DNA of 64,000 nt from positions 1 through 64,000 of the forward strand of contig JAHHIH010000008.1 of NCBI GenBank assembly GCA_019358835.1, given 5' to 3'. The translations under genes were made by a program, and so were the position numbers. A model generated the notes under the pieces. It was not told the DNA's origin, did no database searches, and worked only from the letters and a program-made list of their open reading frames with translations. Origin of the DNA: Tildeniella torsiva UHER 1998/13D. Lineage in GTDB: Bacteria; Cyanobacteriota; Cyanobacteriia; Phormidesmidales; Phormidesmidaceae. Shown here one piece after another: positions 35,914-44,951 of the stretch. Numbering within the stretch: position 1 is the first letter of the stretch; every line of letters starts with the position of its first letter.

Positions 35914-37082
35914 AGGCCAAATACCTCTGCGGGGTCAGTACGCTGTACCTTACGCACGGCTACAGCGCCAGAAATCAAACACATAACGAAGGTTGCTAGA
36001 TACAGGTTAACCACCCGCTCTAGGGTCATCTTAAACAACAGGCCAGTGACGGTGGCCCCCAGGTTGTAAAACAGCGCGCTGATCAATAGACCAGGAATAA
36101 ACCCCAGCACCGACAAAATAATCGCCTCCTGGATCACGACCCCAAACAGGTAGGCGTTGTCGTAGCCAATTGCCTTGAGGGTGGCGTACTCCGACCAGTG
36201 GTCGGCCACGTCGGTGTAGAGAATTTGATAGACGAGAATGATACCTACCACAAAGCCCATCGCCGTTAGCAACGAAAATACAAAGCCAATGGTGGTATTG
36301 ACTTCCCAGTAGGTACGTTCGCGGGCAATGAACCCTTCCGGCCCCTCCATTGGCAAGACCAATACGTCCTTGGGTAGCCCCTCGCTGAGCGCCTGCACCA
36401 GATTCTCAATGTCGGTGCCAGGCGTCACCCGCAGCAGGCCAATATCAGCGGTGGCAAAGCTGCGCTCCTCCTCCTCGGGGCCACGATTGGCGAAGAACCG
36501 CAGAAAGTTTTGGTCGCTCATGATCAGGTTGCCGTTGCCCGAGGCAAAGTCGGTGCCCAGGCTAAAGGTGCCCACAATCCGAATCTCGCGATCGGCCAAT
36601 TCGGTCACCACCCCAGTTTCGCGGGGACCCACCTCGTCGCGCGATCGCTCGTCGATCATGGCGGTATTGGGCAGCCGCAGCGCCTGCTGCTGGGCCAGCA
36701 CCTCGGGCATGGGCAGCACCGGGTCGGAGGGGTTGTAGGCAATCACGCGCACCGGGCGAGTTTTGCGGGTCTCGGGGTTTTTCCAGCGGGCGTCGCTGAG
36801 GTAGATGGCGTAGGCCCCTTCCACCCCGTCAAAGGCCTGGGCCTGGTACAGGCGGCGGCGGGCAAAGGAGCGGGGCACAAACATGTTCTCCTTCAGCCGG
36901 TTGATGATCACGATTTCGCCGTTGAGCTTTTCGAGCAGCTGGGTTTGGCTATCGTAGAGGGCGTTTTTGAAGCCGGTGAACAAAAACATCAGCAGCACCG
37001 CAAAGGCTACCCCAGCCATGGAGGTGAGAAACTTTTTGCGATCGTGAATCAGGTTGAGGAGGGCGAGGGGGGTACGGCGCAT
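35910..37082 (-). CDS. devC: DevC family ABC exporter permease (downstream copy)
   Basis: 390 residues with an N-terminal membrane helix (KKFLTSMAGVAFAVLLMFLF), a large periplasmic domain and three C-terminal helices: the FtsX/MacB-like topology of DevC. Shared family blocks are ARWKNPETRK, YNPSDPVLPMPE, LIMSDQNFLRFF and VYQILYTDVADHWSEYATLKAIGY. It is clearly different in sequence from the second DevC (at 37507), so the two are old paralogues that could pair as a heterodimer. Directly upstream of devA. Confidence 0.9.
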   Translation of the reverse strand: MRRTPLALLNLIHDRKKFLTSMAGVAFAVLLMFLFTGFKNALYDSQTQLLEKLNGEIVIINRLKENMFVPRSFARRRLYQAQAFDGVEGAYAIYLSDARWKNPETRKTRPVRVIAYNPSDPVLPMPEVLAQQQALRLPNTAMIDERSRDEVGPRETGVVTELADREIRIVGTFSLGTDFASGNGNLIMSDQNFLRFFANRGPEEEERSFATADIGLLRVTPGTDIENLVQALSEGLPKDVLVLPMEGPEGFIARERTYWEVNTTIGFVFSLLTAMGFVVGIILVYQILYTDVADHWSEYATLKAIGYDNAYLFGVVIQEAIILSVLGFIPGLLISALFYNLGATVTGLLFKMTLERVVNLYLATFVMCLISGAVAVRKVQRTDPAEVFGL

Positions 37083-37506
37083 GGCGCGATTTTAGGATTT
37101 TGGACTGGCGATTTTGGATTTTGGATTGGCCGTCAGCGGTTATCGACGGAGTAGCAGCAGGGGAGACCGCCCACCGTTGACCTCTAGGCCTAAACGGATC
37201 GTTGGCTGGGTTGAGCTGGCTGGTTAAGCGGAGGTGGAAGATGGGCAATGCCCACCCTACTAAGGGGTTGCTGCGCCCTCTCCATCATTCGGGGGCAATC
37301 CCACAAGACTTGGCTAGACAGCTTGGACATCGGCTGATCAACAGCGGGAAACAGCAGGGGAACTAGTCGCTTGGTCATGCGGGCTGTCCTTAGGGAATGG
37401 GTGAGTTGCACGGTTGTGGTAGGGGAAAGCCGCCTCCGGCAGCGGGCGCAAGCCAAACACCGACAGGCCGACAAGCCCCCAAAATCCCAAATCCAAATTC
37501 TAAAAT
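37083..37506. other. 424-base gap between the two devC genes, with repeats
   Basis: No clear gene. It holds AT-type runs like TTTTGGATTTTGGATTGG (near 37100-37130) and their complement-like counterpart near 37480-37505, and the palindromic dispersed repeat GATGGGCAATGCCCACC at 37240-37256. A leftward ORF (37190-37510) begins MNFRIWIWDFGG from the repeat itself and looks spurious. Confidence 0.6.
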
Positions 37507-38676
37507 TCATGCAAATACCTCCGCTGGGTCAGCTGTGACCGCCTTGCGCACCGAAATCAACCCCGACAGGGTACACATCAGCACCGTTAGGGAAAATACA
37601 AAAATGACCCTAAACACCGTCATCCGCATGGGCAGAGTGCCCGCTGTGGCGTTATAGGCCATTTCATAGAGCCCCAGCGACAAAGTCAGCCCCGGCACGT
37701 AGCCCATCATGGCCAGCAGCAGCGCTTCTTGAATCACAGTTTTGAACAGGTAGCCGCCGCTGTAGCCGATCGCCTTGAGGGTGGCGTACTCCCGCAGGTG
37801 GTCGCGAATGTCGGTATAGAGAATTTGATAGACAATTACGGTGCCTACCACAAAGGAGACCACCACCCCCAGGCCAAAAATAAAGCCAATCGAAGTGGTT
37901 TGAATCCAAAATCGGCTCTCTTTGGCAATGATTTCGGGTTTGGTGTAGACCTCTATATCGGCGGGTAGCTCTGCTTCTAGAGCGGCTTTCACCCGCTCAG
38001 CATCGGCGCCGGGCTCTAGCAGCACTAGCCCCAGATTTACCTGGTCGAGGGGGCGCGGGTCAAAGAAGCGGCGAAAGTTTTGGTCGCTCATGATCAGGGT
38101 GCCATCGGCGGCAAAGCCACCCCCCAGGTCGTACTGGCCAGCGATGGTAATGCGGCGGCGATCGGCTTCGGTTTCGAGACCGACGGTTTGGGGGCCAAAC
38201 TCAGGGCGCGATCGCCGGTCGATGAAGGCCGCATTGGGCTGCTGTAGCGCTCGAATGCCCTCGGCGGTGTTCAGCTCGGGCATGAGAAACACCGGATCGC
38301 TGGGGTTGAACCCATAGACAAACATGGCCCGGCTGAGGCTGGTCTCGGGGTTTTTCCAGAGGGCGTATTCGGCATAGAGGGGCATCACCTGCTGCACTCC
38401 CTCAATACCCGCCGCCTGGTACAGCCGCTCGCGGGGAAACGCTTTGGTCGAGCTAATCTCTAATGACTGAGGCGAAATCAGAAAAATATCGCCGTTGAAC
38501 TGGTCATAGAAGTTGACGGTGGTGCTGACCAACGCCCCTAAAAAGCCCAGGTTCATAAACATCAGCAGCACCGCAAAGGTGACACCGGCCACGGCCACCA
38601 GTAGGCGGGGGCGATCGTGGCGCAGGTTATACCAGGCTAGGGGAATGCGGGGCAAAGAGGGGAATTTCATCGCCAC
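37507..38676 (-). CDS. devC: DevC family ABC exporter permease (upstream copy)
   Basis: 389 residues from a GTG at 38676 (an ATG two codons later is the alternative). Same topology and family blocks as the other copy: ALWKNPETSLS, FNPSDPVFLMPE, LIMSDQNFRRFF and VYQILYTDIRDHLREYATLKAIGY. It begins 3 bases after the devB stop, so devB and this devC are one transcription unit. The second devC is 424 bases further on. Confidence 0.9.
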   Translation of the reverse strand: MAMKFPSLPRIPLAWYNLRHDRPRLLVAVAGVTFAVLLMFMNLGFLGALVSTTVNFYDQFNGDIFLISPQSLEISSTKAFPRERLYQAAGIEGVQQVMPLYAEYALWKNPETSLSRAMFVYGFNPSDPVFLMPELNTAEGIRALQQPNAAFIDRRSRPEFGPQTVGLETEADRRRITIAGQYDLGGGFAADGTLIMSDQNFRRFFDPRPLDQVNLGLVLLEPGADAERVKAALEAELPADIEVYTKPEIIAKESRFWIQTTSIGFIFGLGVVVSFVVGTVIVYQILYTDIRDHLREYATLKAIGYSGGYLFKTVIQEALLLAMMGYVPGLTLSLGLYEMAYNATAGTLPMRMTVFRVIFVFSLTVLMCTLSGLISVRKAVTADPAEVFA

Positions 38677-38679
38677 CTC

Positions 38680-39852
38680 CTAGGGTTCAATGTCGATGGC
38701 GACGTCAACCTGGAGGTTGGTGAGCGCCGCCAACGCCTCGCTTTGGTCAACCTGTACCCGCACTTCGACCACGCGGGCGTCGGCGTTGGCGGCGGGGTCG
38801 TCGTCGAGCACGTCGTTTTTGGCAATTTGCAGGCCAATTTCGCTAACGGTGCCAGTCAGGGTTTCAGCAAAAGCGCCATTGCGGCTAGTGATGGTGGCGG
38901 GCTGACCCAGTTTAACCAGGCCAATGTCGGTCTCGTAGACCTCAGCCACCACCACCATCTGGTTAGTGTCGCCCAGGGCTAAAATGGGGCCGTCGGCGGG
39001 GGAGACCGCCTCGCCGGGGTAGGCAAAGACATCGAGCACCTGACCGGCCTGGGGCGATCGCACGATGGTGCGGGCCAGCTGGGCTTCGGCCAGAGCCAGG
39101 TTTTGGGCAGCCGAGTCAACTTTGCTGGTCACCTGGTCGCGGGTGGTGGTGGCGCGGGCCGAGACCACCTGGGCCTGGGCGTTTCTGATGTCACTGAGGC
39201 GGGCCTGCTCCAGCCGCTGCTTAGTCGCCTGGGCGTTGCCCAAATCGGCGCGCAGACTGTTGACGGTGGCTTGCTGGCGATCGAGCTCTTGGCGAGAAAT
39301 CGCCCCCGACTCGTTGAGTTCTTGAAATCGGGCCAGATCAATTTCAGCCACGCTCAACTCAGCCTGGAGGCTTTCAACGGCGGACTGCTGGGCGGCGATC
39401 GCCGCCTGCTGCGGCCCATCAATCTGACCGACCCGAGTGCTGGCCTCCTGCACCTGGGAATTGCCCACCGTCGTCTCGGCAGCGAGCTGGGCGCGGGCCT
39501 CGGCCAGCTGACTAGCGGCTACATCGCGCTCGGCCCGACGCACATCGTAGGTATCGAGGTAGGCCAATACCTGGCCCGCCTGCACCTGGTCGCCCTTCTG
39601 CACCTCCAGGCGATCGATGCGTCCGGCTTCGGCGGTGGCCACGTCAATGACGCGGCTGGCGGGCTCAATTCTGCCTAGGGCCACCACCTTGACCTGCTGC
39701 GGAGGCGGCAGCTCGGCCTGCTCGCGGGCGGCCTGGCGGCTTTGCATGACGTTGCGCACCGCTACGGTAGACCCTGCACCCACAAGCAGCAGGGCACCAA
39801 TCAACAGCCAAAAACTCGGCTTTCTCCAAGGCTGAACCGGGTGGGTAGACAT
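38680..39852 (-). CDS. devB: DevB family membrane fusion protein (HlyD-type adaptor)
   Basis: About 390 residues from the ATG at 39852 (MSTHPVQPWRKPSFW); an ATG at 39873 would add seven. A signal-anchor helix (SFWLLIGALLLVGAGSTVAV) is followed by a lipoyl/barrel-sandwich half (VVALGRIEPASRVIDVATAE), a long alpha-hairpin with heptads (about 105-255) and the second half with VRSPQAGQVLDVFAYPGE and VAEVYETDIGLVKLGQPA. It links the inner-membrane DevC/DevA parts to an outer-membrane channel, usually TolC. Upstream of both devC genes. Confidence 0.9.
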   Translation of the reverse strand: MSTHPVQPWRKPSFWLLIGALLLVGAGSTVAVRNVMQSRQAAREQAELPPPQQVKVVALGRIEPASRVIDVATAEAGRIDRLEVQKGDQVQAGQVLAYLDTYDVRRAERDVAASQLAEARAQLAAETTVGNSQVQEASTRVGQIDGPQQAAIAAQQSAVESLQAELSVAEIDLARFQELNESGAISRQELDRQQATVNSLRADLGNAQATKQRLEQARLSDIRNAQAQVVSARATTTRDQVTSKVDSAAQNLALAEAQLARTIVRSPQAGQVLDVFAYPGEAVSPADGPILALGDTNQMVVVAEVYETDIGLVKLGQPATITSRNGAFAETLTGTVSEIGLQIAKNDVLDDDPAANADARVVEVRVQVDQSEALAALTNLQVDVAIDIEP

Positions 39853-40010
39853 AGGCGCATAGGACAACTGCACTGAATTTAACTGAACGGTGTAGTTTAG
39901 TCAATGGGCACAGGCAGCTAAATCGAGGCGAGGCCCGAGGGCGATCGCAAGGTCATCACACCTTCCACTGTGGGCGTCGAGAGCTAACGCTGATTGCCCC
40001 TGACGGCTCT

Positions 40011-41069
40011 TTACTGGGAGAGCGGTGGTGGGTCTCCAACGATTGTCGGTGTAGCCGGGGTTCCAGCACTTGCTGGCATAGCCGGGGTTCCAGCGCTTGC
40101 TGGCATAGCCGGAGAACCTCCAGCGGCCGGAGCCTCAACCGGAGCCTCAACCGTTAGGGGAACTTCAGCGGGTGGAGAAGCCGTATCTGGCATCTCTGGC
40201 AGGGGATTGACCACGCCGGGCGGCGTATCGTTGAAGCGCCTCAGTTCTTCTACCGGGGTGAGGGGATTGGTGACAAGCGCGTCTTCTGCACCCTGGATGC
40301 TGGCCCCAGCGGCAAAATCGTTGATCAGAGCCGGATTCAGAATTGCGTTCTCGGCATCAAAGGGGGCCTGCTGGCCTAACGCTTGCAGTAGATCGGGCCG
40401 TAGAGCAGCCAGGGGGTCATCCGAGGCCGGGCGGTAGTTGGGGTTGTCGAGCTGTAGACTCGCCATCAAATCGCTGGTTTGATAAAATTCCAGCAGGTCA
40501 AATTCAACCACCTGCCAACTCCCCCCGCCAACAAAGGCCATTTGCCCCCCGTAGAGGGCCAGCTCCTGACCCGTCTCGTCTGCCGTCACCAGCACGGGGG
40601 TAGGCGCGTCGGACAGGGCCATTATCAAGGTGAGCTGCCGAGAGGGCACATAGCGCACCACTGCGCCCGTGCTGGTGAGCCCCACGGTGGCGTTGGGGGT
40701 CTGAATCGTCGTGCGCCCCTGGTTGGGGGGGGCAAACATGGCCACCGTGCCGTGGTTGAGCTGTAGTCTGCGGGTGTCGGGCCAAAACCGCAGGCTGGTC
40801 TGCCCGCCCACCCGAGTCAGCGACCCATCGTTAAACAGCACCTCCGCCTTGGCCGAGGTGCCGGTGTTTAGGGTCTCCCCAGGGCAAAAGCAGTCGGCTA
40901 CTGTCGCCGAGCGGGTGCTGCCGCTGGTGGAAACCAGACTGACCTGATGAGTGCTAGATCTCAAATTGGCCCAGGCCCAGGGAACCTCTGCCAGAGACGG
41001 AGATGCGATCGCAGCACTGCCGGCTATCGCCAGCAGCACCGCCGAAAAACCATCGGTACGAAAAACCAT
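40011..41069 (-). CDS. FecR-domain secreted protein with repetitive Pro/Ala tail
   Basis: 352 residues with a signal peptide (about 1-28, cut after SLA) and a FecR-like domain (about 35-190) marked by GETLNTGTSAKAEVLFNDGSLTRVGG, LNHGTVAMFAPPNQ and TIQTPNATVGLTSTGAVVRY. FecR domains in cyanobacteria are periplasmic or surface-located and often associated with outer-membrane or polysaccharide functions. The last 65 residues are Pro/Ala-rich, with tandem SPAMPASAGTPAMPASAGTP. Divergent from the barrel gene at 41360, sharing a 290-base promoter region. Confidence 0.85.
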   Translation of the reverse strand: MVFRTDGFSAVLLAIAGSAAIASPSLAEVPWAWANLRSSTHQVSLVSTSGSTRSATVADCFCPGETLNTGTSAKAEVLFNDGSLTRVGGQTSLRFWPDTRRLQLNHGTVAMFAPPNQGRTTIQTPNATVGLTSTGAVVRYVPSRQLTLIMALSDAPTPVLVTADETGQELALYGGQMAFVGGGSWQVVEFDLLEFYQTSDLMASLQLDNPNYRPASDDPLAALRPDLLQALGQQAPFDAENAILNPALINDFAAGASIQGAEDALVTNPLTPVEELRRFNDTPPGVVNPLPEMPDTASPPAEVPLTVEAPVEAPAAGGSPAMPASAGTPAMPASAGTPATPTIVGDPPPLSQ

Positions 41070-41359
41070 AGCTCAGTAAGAGTGACCACGAATCACAGCA
41101 GGCCTGCGGCCTTGAGGTAGATGCGGCCAAATGCCCTAGCCCCTGATCGAGCGGGGTAATTGTGGGTAGAATACCCCAACAGTGGCAGTCCAGCTCCAGG
41201 GGCAGCACCCTCAACCTAAATTTGGTGCAGCGCCATCGCTGTTCTGCCAGACTAAGGCCATTATCTAAGCGGGGACTTAGCTCTATGGTAGGGTTCGGGC
41301 AGCTCGGTTCGGGGTCGGTTCATAAATCTTGTGCCCTATTTAGATTAAATCTTTAGTGA

Positions 41360-42790
41360 ATGTGGGCCTTTCTTTCAGGAATCAGCAGCAATATCAGTGA
41401 TTCTGCTGGTGACGGGACAACAAACGTTATATCCAGGCAGACTCCATTGGTTAAGCGGTACCCCTCCCTCCCCCTGGCGTTAATTAGTTTTTGCCTTTTC
41501 TATGGCGGCGTGCTGCCGGGCCGCGCCAGGGCAGATCAGCCTAGCCCCTCGGCGGCGGTTGCCCCTATGGCGATAAACGCCACCGAATCGACCCCTGAGG
41601 TGGCCCCGCTCCCTCCACAGAGTCCGTTGCCTTCCCAACCCGCTCTGGCCGGGGAGGCTAATGACCCCCTCGGCGAACGTGGCCAGGCAGAAACCGCTCG
41701 GGGGGAGTCGGTTGAGCCTGCTGGCGAACCGTCACTCGAACCGTTTGGTGAACCGTCCGCCAATGCGCTGAGCCTTAACCCAGCCGCTACCGGGGCTGCG
41801 ATCGCCCCCGACCCAGCCCTGGCAACCAGCACCTACCTGACCGCCGCCGCCGCCCTAGCCCCGCCCGCCCCAGCGGCCTCCCTGCCGCCAGCCCCTACCC
41901 CCCTGGCCCAGCTAGACCCCGGTGACGACCCCCTGGCCCAAGACCCAGAGCTAGGGGTAATTCAGGTGCGCAGCCTGCTAGAAGACGACGACCTGGGGAT
42001 TTTGCGCATTCGCGATCAGCCTCAGATTCCGGTGGCGACAGCGCGGCCCCCCGTGAAGATCGGGTTCTTTTCGGCCCGCCTGGCGATCGCTAGCAGCGAC
42101 AATATTTTGCTGTCCGTCAATGACGTGGGTGGGCTGACTGGCGACACGTTTCTGCGCCCTTCAATTGCCTTTGGTGTTTACCCCTCCCTGGGGCCACAAA
42201 CCGCCTTAATTGCCACCGCTGACTATGGACTACAGCGCTACGGTGCCCAGTCATCTCTCAACTACGACGATCTGCGGCTGCGGGTAGGTTTGCGCCAGGG
42301 GCTGACTCCCCGCAGCTACGGACAGCTAATTTTTACCTACCAAGAGCTCTATCGGCCCGGCGGCAACCGCAACCGATTTTTCAAAAATACGGCGCTGGGT
42401 CTCACCCTGGGTCGTCGCGACCCAATTACCCCTAGACTGGCCCTCGACACCTACTATCTGATTCAGTTCAACGGTGCCCAGTCTACCAGCAGCGGCACCG
42501 CCACTGACTTTAGCCGTCTCTTTCAGTCGGCTGGGGGCTATCTGGGCTATGACATTACCCCCCAGATCCAGGCGGGCATCAGCTATCAGCTCAACTTTAT
42601 CGACTACACGGCCCAAGATCGCTACGACACCTTTCAGCAGGTGCTGGGGCAGGTGGTCTACCGCATTAGCCCCAACCTGCGCTTCAACGTCTACGGCGGC
42701 GTTAGCTTTGGCCGCTCCTCTGAACCTCGGGTGCGGTTTAACGACACATTCTTTGGCGCGGCGATCGATGCCACGATACCCTTGTTTTAG
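41360..42790 (+). CDS. Outer-membrane beta-barrel protein with N-terminal Pro-rich region
   Basis: 476 residues. A late signal-peptide-like stretch (SLPLALISFCLFYGGVLPG, residues about 36-54) ends near ARA; the true start may be further in, but no better ATG is visible. Residues 60-210 are Pro/Ala/Glu-rich low complexity. From about 225 alternating hydrophobic strands form a probable outer-membrane barrel ending in F (DATIPLF), the usual C-terminal signal for BAM insertion. It may be the partner of the divergent FecR protein. Substrate unknown. Confidence 0.75.
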   Translation: MWAFLSGISSNISDSAGDGTTNVISRQTPLVKRYPSLPLALISFCLFYGGVLPGRARADQPSPSAAVAPMAINATESTPEVAPLPPQSPLPSQPALAGEANDPLGERGQAETARGESVEPAGEPSLEPFGEPSANALSLNPAATGAAIAPDPALATSTYLTAAAALAPPAPAASLPPAPTPLAQLDPGDDPLAQDPELGVIQVRSLLEDDDLGILRIRDQPQIPVATARPPVKIGFFSARLAIASSDNILLSVNDVGGLTGDTFLRPSIAFGVYPSLGPQTALIATADYGLQRYGAQSSLNYDDLRLRVGLRQGLTPRSYGQLIFTYQELYRPGGNRNRFFKNTALGLTLGRRDPITPRLALDTYYLIQFNGAQSTSSGTATDFSRLFQSAGGYLGYDITPQIQAGISYQLNFIDYTAQDRYDTFQQVLGQVVYRISPNLRFNVYGGVSFGRSSEPRVRFNDTFFGAAIDATIPLF

Positions 42791-42825
42791 TCCAGATTTT
42801 GTTGTGAGGTCACCGGGTCTACCGC

Positions 42826-43638
42826 ATGGGTCACCGTTACCAGCGCCGTTCATGGTTGGTCGCTTTGGCGGCGGGGCTGCTGGCGGCCTGTAGTGCCCCC
42901 CAGGCCTTGGCCCCCACTGAAGCCCGCAGCTACGTGGGCGACCCCAATACCCTGGTGGTGACCACCGAACCGGCCTTTCCCCCCTTTGTCTACCTCACCG
43001 CCACGGATGAACTGGTGGGGTTTGATGTCGATTTGATTACCGAAGTGGCGCGACGCCTGGGGCTCAAAGTCTACTTTGCCTACATTCCCTTCGACGGGCT
43101 GATGGCCACCCTGGAGGCCGAAACCGCTGATGCCGCTGTGGATGCCATCACCATTACGGCCCGACGCGATGAAACCATCGACTTTTCTCGACCCTACTTT
43201 AGATCAGGGCTGGCGATCGCGGTTCGCCGCAACGACACCAGCATTACCTCTCTACAAAATTTATCGGGCAAAAAAATTGCCGTCAAGCTGGGCACCACTG
43301 GGGCTGATCTGGCGGCCCAGGTGCCCAACACCCAGCTGGTCACCTTTGATTCGGCAGAAAAGGCGCTGATTGACTTAGAAAAGGGCAATGTGGATGCGGT
43401 GATCAAAGACAAACCCACCACCCTCGGAATGATCGAGCTGATCAAGCTGCAAAACGTGCGTCTGCTCGATGAACTGCTGACGGAGGAGTACTACGGCATT
43501 GCCCTGCCCCCCGGATCGCCTAACAAGGCGGCGATCAATGCCACCCTCGATGCCATGATGGCGGATGGCACAATCGCCAAGCTGCATCGCAAGTGGTTTG
43601 GCTTCGAGCCAGAAGCGGTGCCCGATCAAGGGTATTGA
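42826..43638 (+). CDS. Polar amino-acid-type ABC substrate-binding lipoprotein
   Basis: 270 residues. A lipobox LLAAC (Cys about residue 22) follows a positively charged n-region. The mature part is a full SBP_bac_3 fold: LVVTTEPAFPPFVYLTATDELVGFDVDLITEVAR, then DAAVDAITITARRDETIDFSRPY, KIAVKLGTTGADLA and GNVDAVIKDKPTT. Such lipoproteins present amino acids to an ABC permease. No permease or ATPase gene is adjacent, so it is probably an orphan binding protein or a sensor. Confidence 0.88.
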   Translation: MGHRYQRRSWLVALAAGLLAACSAPQALAPTEARSYVGDPNTLVVTTEPAFPPFVYLTATDELVGFDVDLITEVARRLGLKVYFAYIPFDGLMATLEAETADAAVDAITITARRDETIDFSRPYFRSGLAIAVRRNDTSITSLQNLSGKKIAVKLGTTGADLAAQVPNTQLVTFDSAEKALIDLEKGNVDAVIKDKPTTLGMIELIKLQNVRLLDELLTEEYYGIALPPGSPNKAAINATLDAMMADGTIAKLHRKWFGFEPEAVPDQGY

Positions 43639-43642
43639 CCAC

Positions 43643-43750
43643 TATACCAAATCCGAGTCACGCAACCCTGATTCGAAACCAGTACCTCGTAGGGAGCATT
43701 GCAGTGCAATGCCCCTACAAACCAGGGGTGTACGGATAGGATTTGGTATT
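43643..43750. repeat. MITE-like palindromic element
   Basis: Terminal inverted repeats ATACCAAATCC (43644-43654) and GGATTTGGTAT (43739-43749), perfect over 11 bp, enclose a central near-palindrome GTAGGGAGCATTGC...GCAATGCCCCTAC (about 43690-43718). About 108 bases, no ORF. It lies just past the binding-protein gene stop and may also terminate it. Confidence 0.7.
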
Positions 43751-43786
43751 AATCCACCTAGCTCGTTATCCAATAGAGGCTAGAGT

Positions 43787-44065
43787 ATGACTGACTCGGC
43801 ATTTCATCCTTGCCCCCTCTGCACTGCTCCGGTGCGCCATTGGGAGCGATATCCCCGCGCTATCTGTGAACAGTGTGTTGGCAAAGCTTGTGACAGTCAG
43901 GGGCAACAACTCAGTTTCCGTAACATCGATATAAGCGGTGGCTTTGAGGCGAGCGTCGCAGATACCCAGGAGCAATACCCAGGCCACGTTTGCTTTATTG
44001 AGGGAGTAGAATGCTGGGCCGACGAGGCCAGATTTTGCGGGATTGTGATTCAGCCACGATCGTGA
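43787..44065 (+). CDS. Small zinc-ribbon protein
   Basis: 92 residues. Cysteines CPLC (residues about 9-12) and CEQC (about 27-30) form a zinc-ribbon pair, followed by the conserved-looking KACDSQGQQLSFRNIDISGGFEA and HVCFIEGVECWADEARFCGIV. Members of this small family occur in many bacteria without known function. Preceded by the MITE-like element. Confidence 0.72.
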   Translation: MTDSAFHPCPLCTAPVRHWERYPRAICEQCVGKACDSQGQQLSFRNIDISGGFEASVADTQEQYPGHVCFIEGVECWADEARFCGIVIQPRS

Positions 44066-44089
44066 CTATCAGAAATTTTAATCTCGCCG

Positions 44090-44680
44090 CTAATCGTCGA
44101 TTTCGGCTAGCTCGATCACCTGGTTGTCGTAGTCTTTGACGAGAAAGTTGAGGGGCTTTTCGTTGCGAATTTTGTGCTGAACGCCGCCCAGCTGCACCCG
44201 CATCAAAATGTACTCCAGGCAGCTGTGGTCAAAGCAGACGTGGCGCTGCTGATTGCGGTTGCCCAGGCTGGCTCCGCCCACCACATGGAGCTGGGTGTTT
44301 TTGCGCAGCTGGTACCACAGCCCTTCGGGGCTACTCATGGCGCTCTGGTTGGCCAGACTGGTGGCCCCGCCCATGTACAGGGGGTCGAGGCCAGCGGTAC
44401 CCAGGGTTTGCTCGTAGTTGTAGTAGTAGTGCAGGGGAATTTCGGCGGCGGGCAGGTTGAGCATGCCCTCGTAGAAGCGGCGGGCTACCTCCAAATCAGA
44501 CACCATCACCGTGTAGACCTTGGGGGCACCCTTGAGAAACATCCACATGGCTCCGGCGTAGGCCACCAGCAGCAGGACCATAATGCCCTGCGTCGACATG
44601 ATGCTGTCGAGGGGCAGCCCCAGGAGGGACGCCAGGGGGAGGTTAGGGGAGACTAGGTCAAGCAGCATAGGCCCACTCAC
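44090..44680 (-). CDS. VOC/glyoxalase-like protein with N-terminal membrane anchor
   Basis: 196 residues. Residues about 8-50 are hydrophobic (LVSPNLPLASLLGLPL; GIMVLLLVAYAGAMWMFL), a likely anchor. From residue 52 the VOC-type strand pattern begins with KVYTVMVSDLEVARRFYEGML and ends RHVCFDHSC...HKIRNEKPLNFLVKDYDNQVIELAE. A glyoxalase-type metal site would use His and Glu in these strands; activity is not predictable. The start could be the fifth-residue ATG at 44668. Confidence 0.72.
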   Translation of the reverse strand: MSGPMLLDLVSPNLPLASLLGLPLDSIMSTQGIMVLLLVAYAGAMWMFLKGAPKVYTVMVSDLEVARRFYEGMLNLPAAEIPLHYYYNYEQTLGTAGLDPLYMGGATSLANQSAMSSPEGLWYQLRKNTQLHVVGGASLGNRNQQRHVCFDHSCLEYILMRVQLGGVQHKIRNEKPLNFLVKDYDNQVIELAEIDD

Positions 44681-44951
44681 AGGGTTGACTACAGCGGCGA
44701 TGGTGGCCCTCGCCTGAATAGAATATCTCGTAACTAGTGTATCAATTCTGCAATAAACTCCCCAGTGGCTTCGGTACTGGCTGGGCCAGCGGCGGCAGCT
44801 TGAGTCTAGCGATGGGGAAATCCCTGAGTTTCAAAAAAATTACGTCGCCAAAATCGCCACGGTAGGTATATTAAAGGCTGATTTAACCCGCCGCGTCGGT
44901 CAGTCGCGATCGCAGATTTGGCTTTGGTCAACATTCTCCACGGCTCAACCT

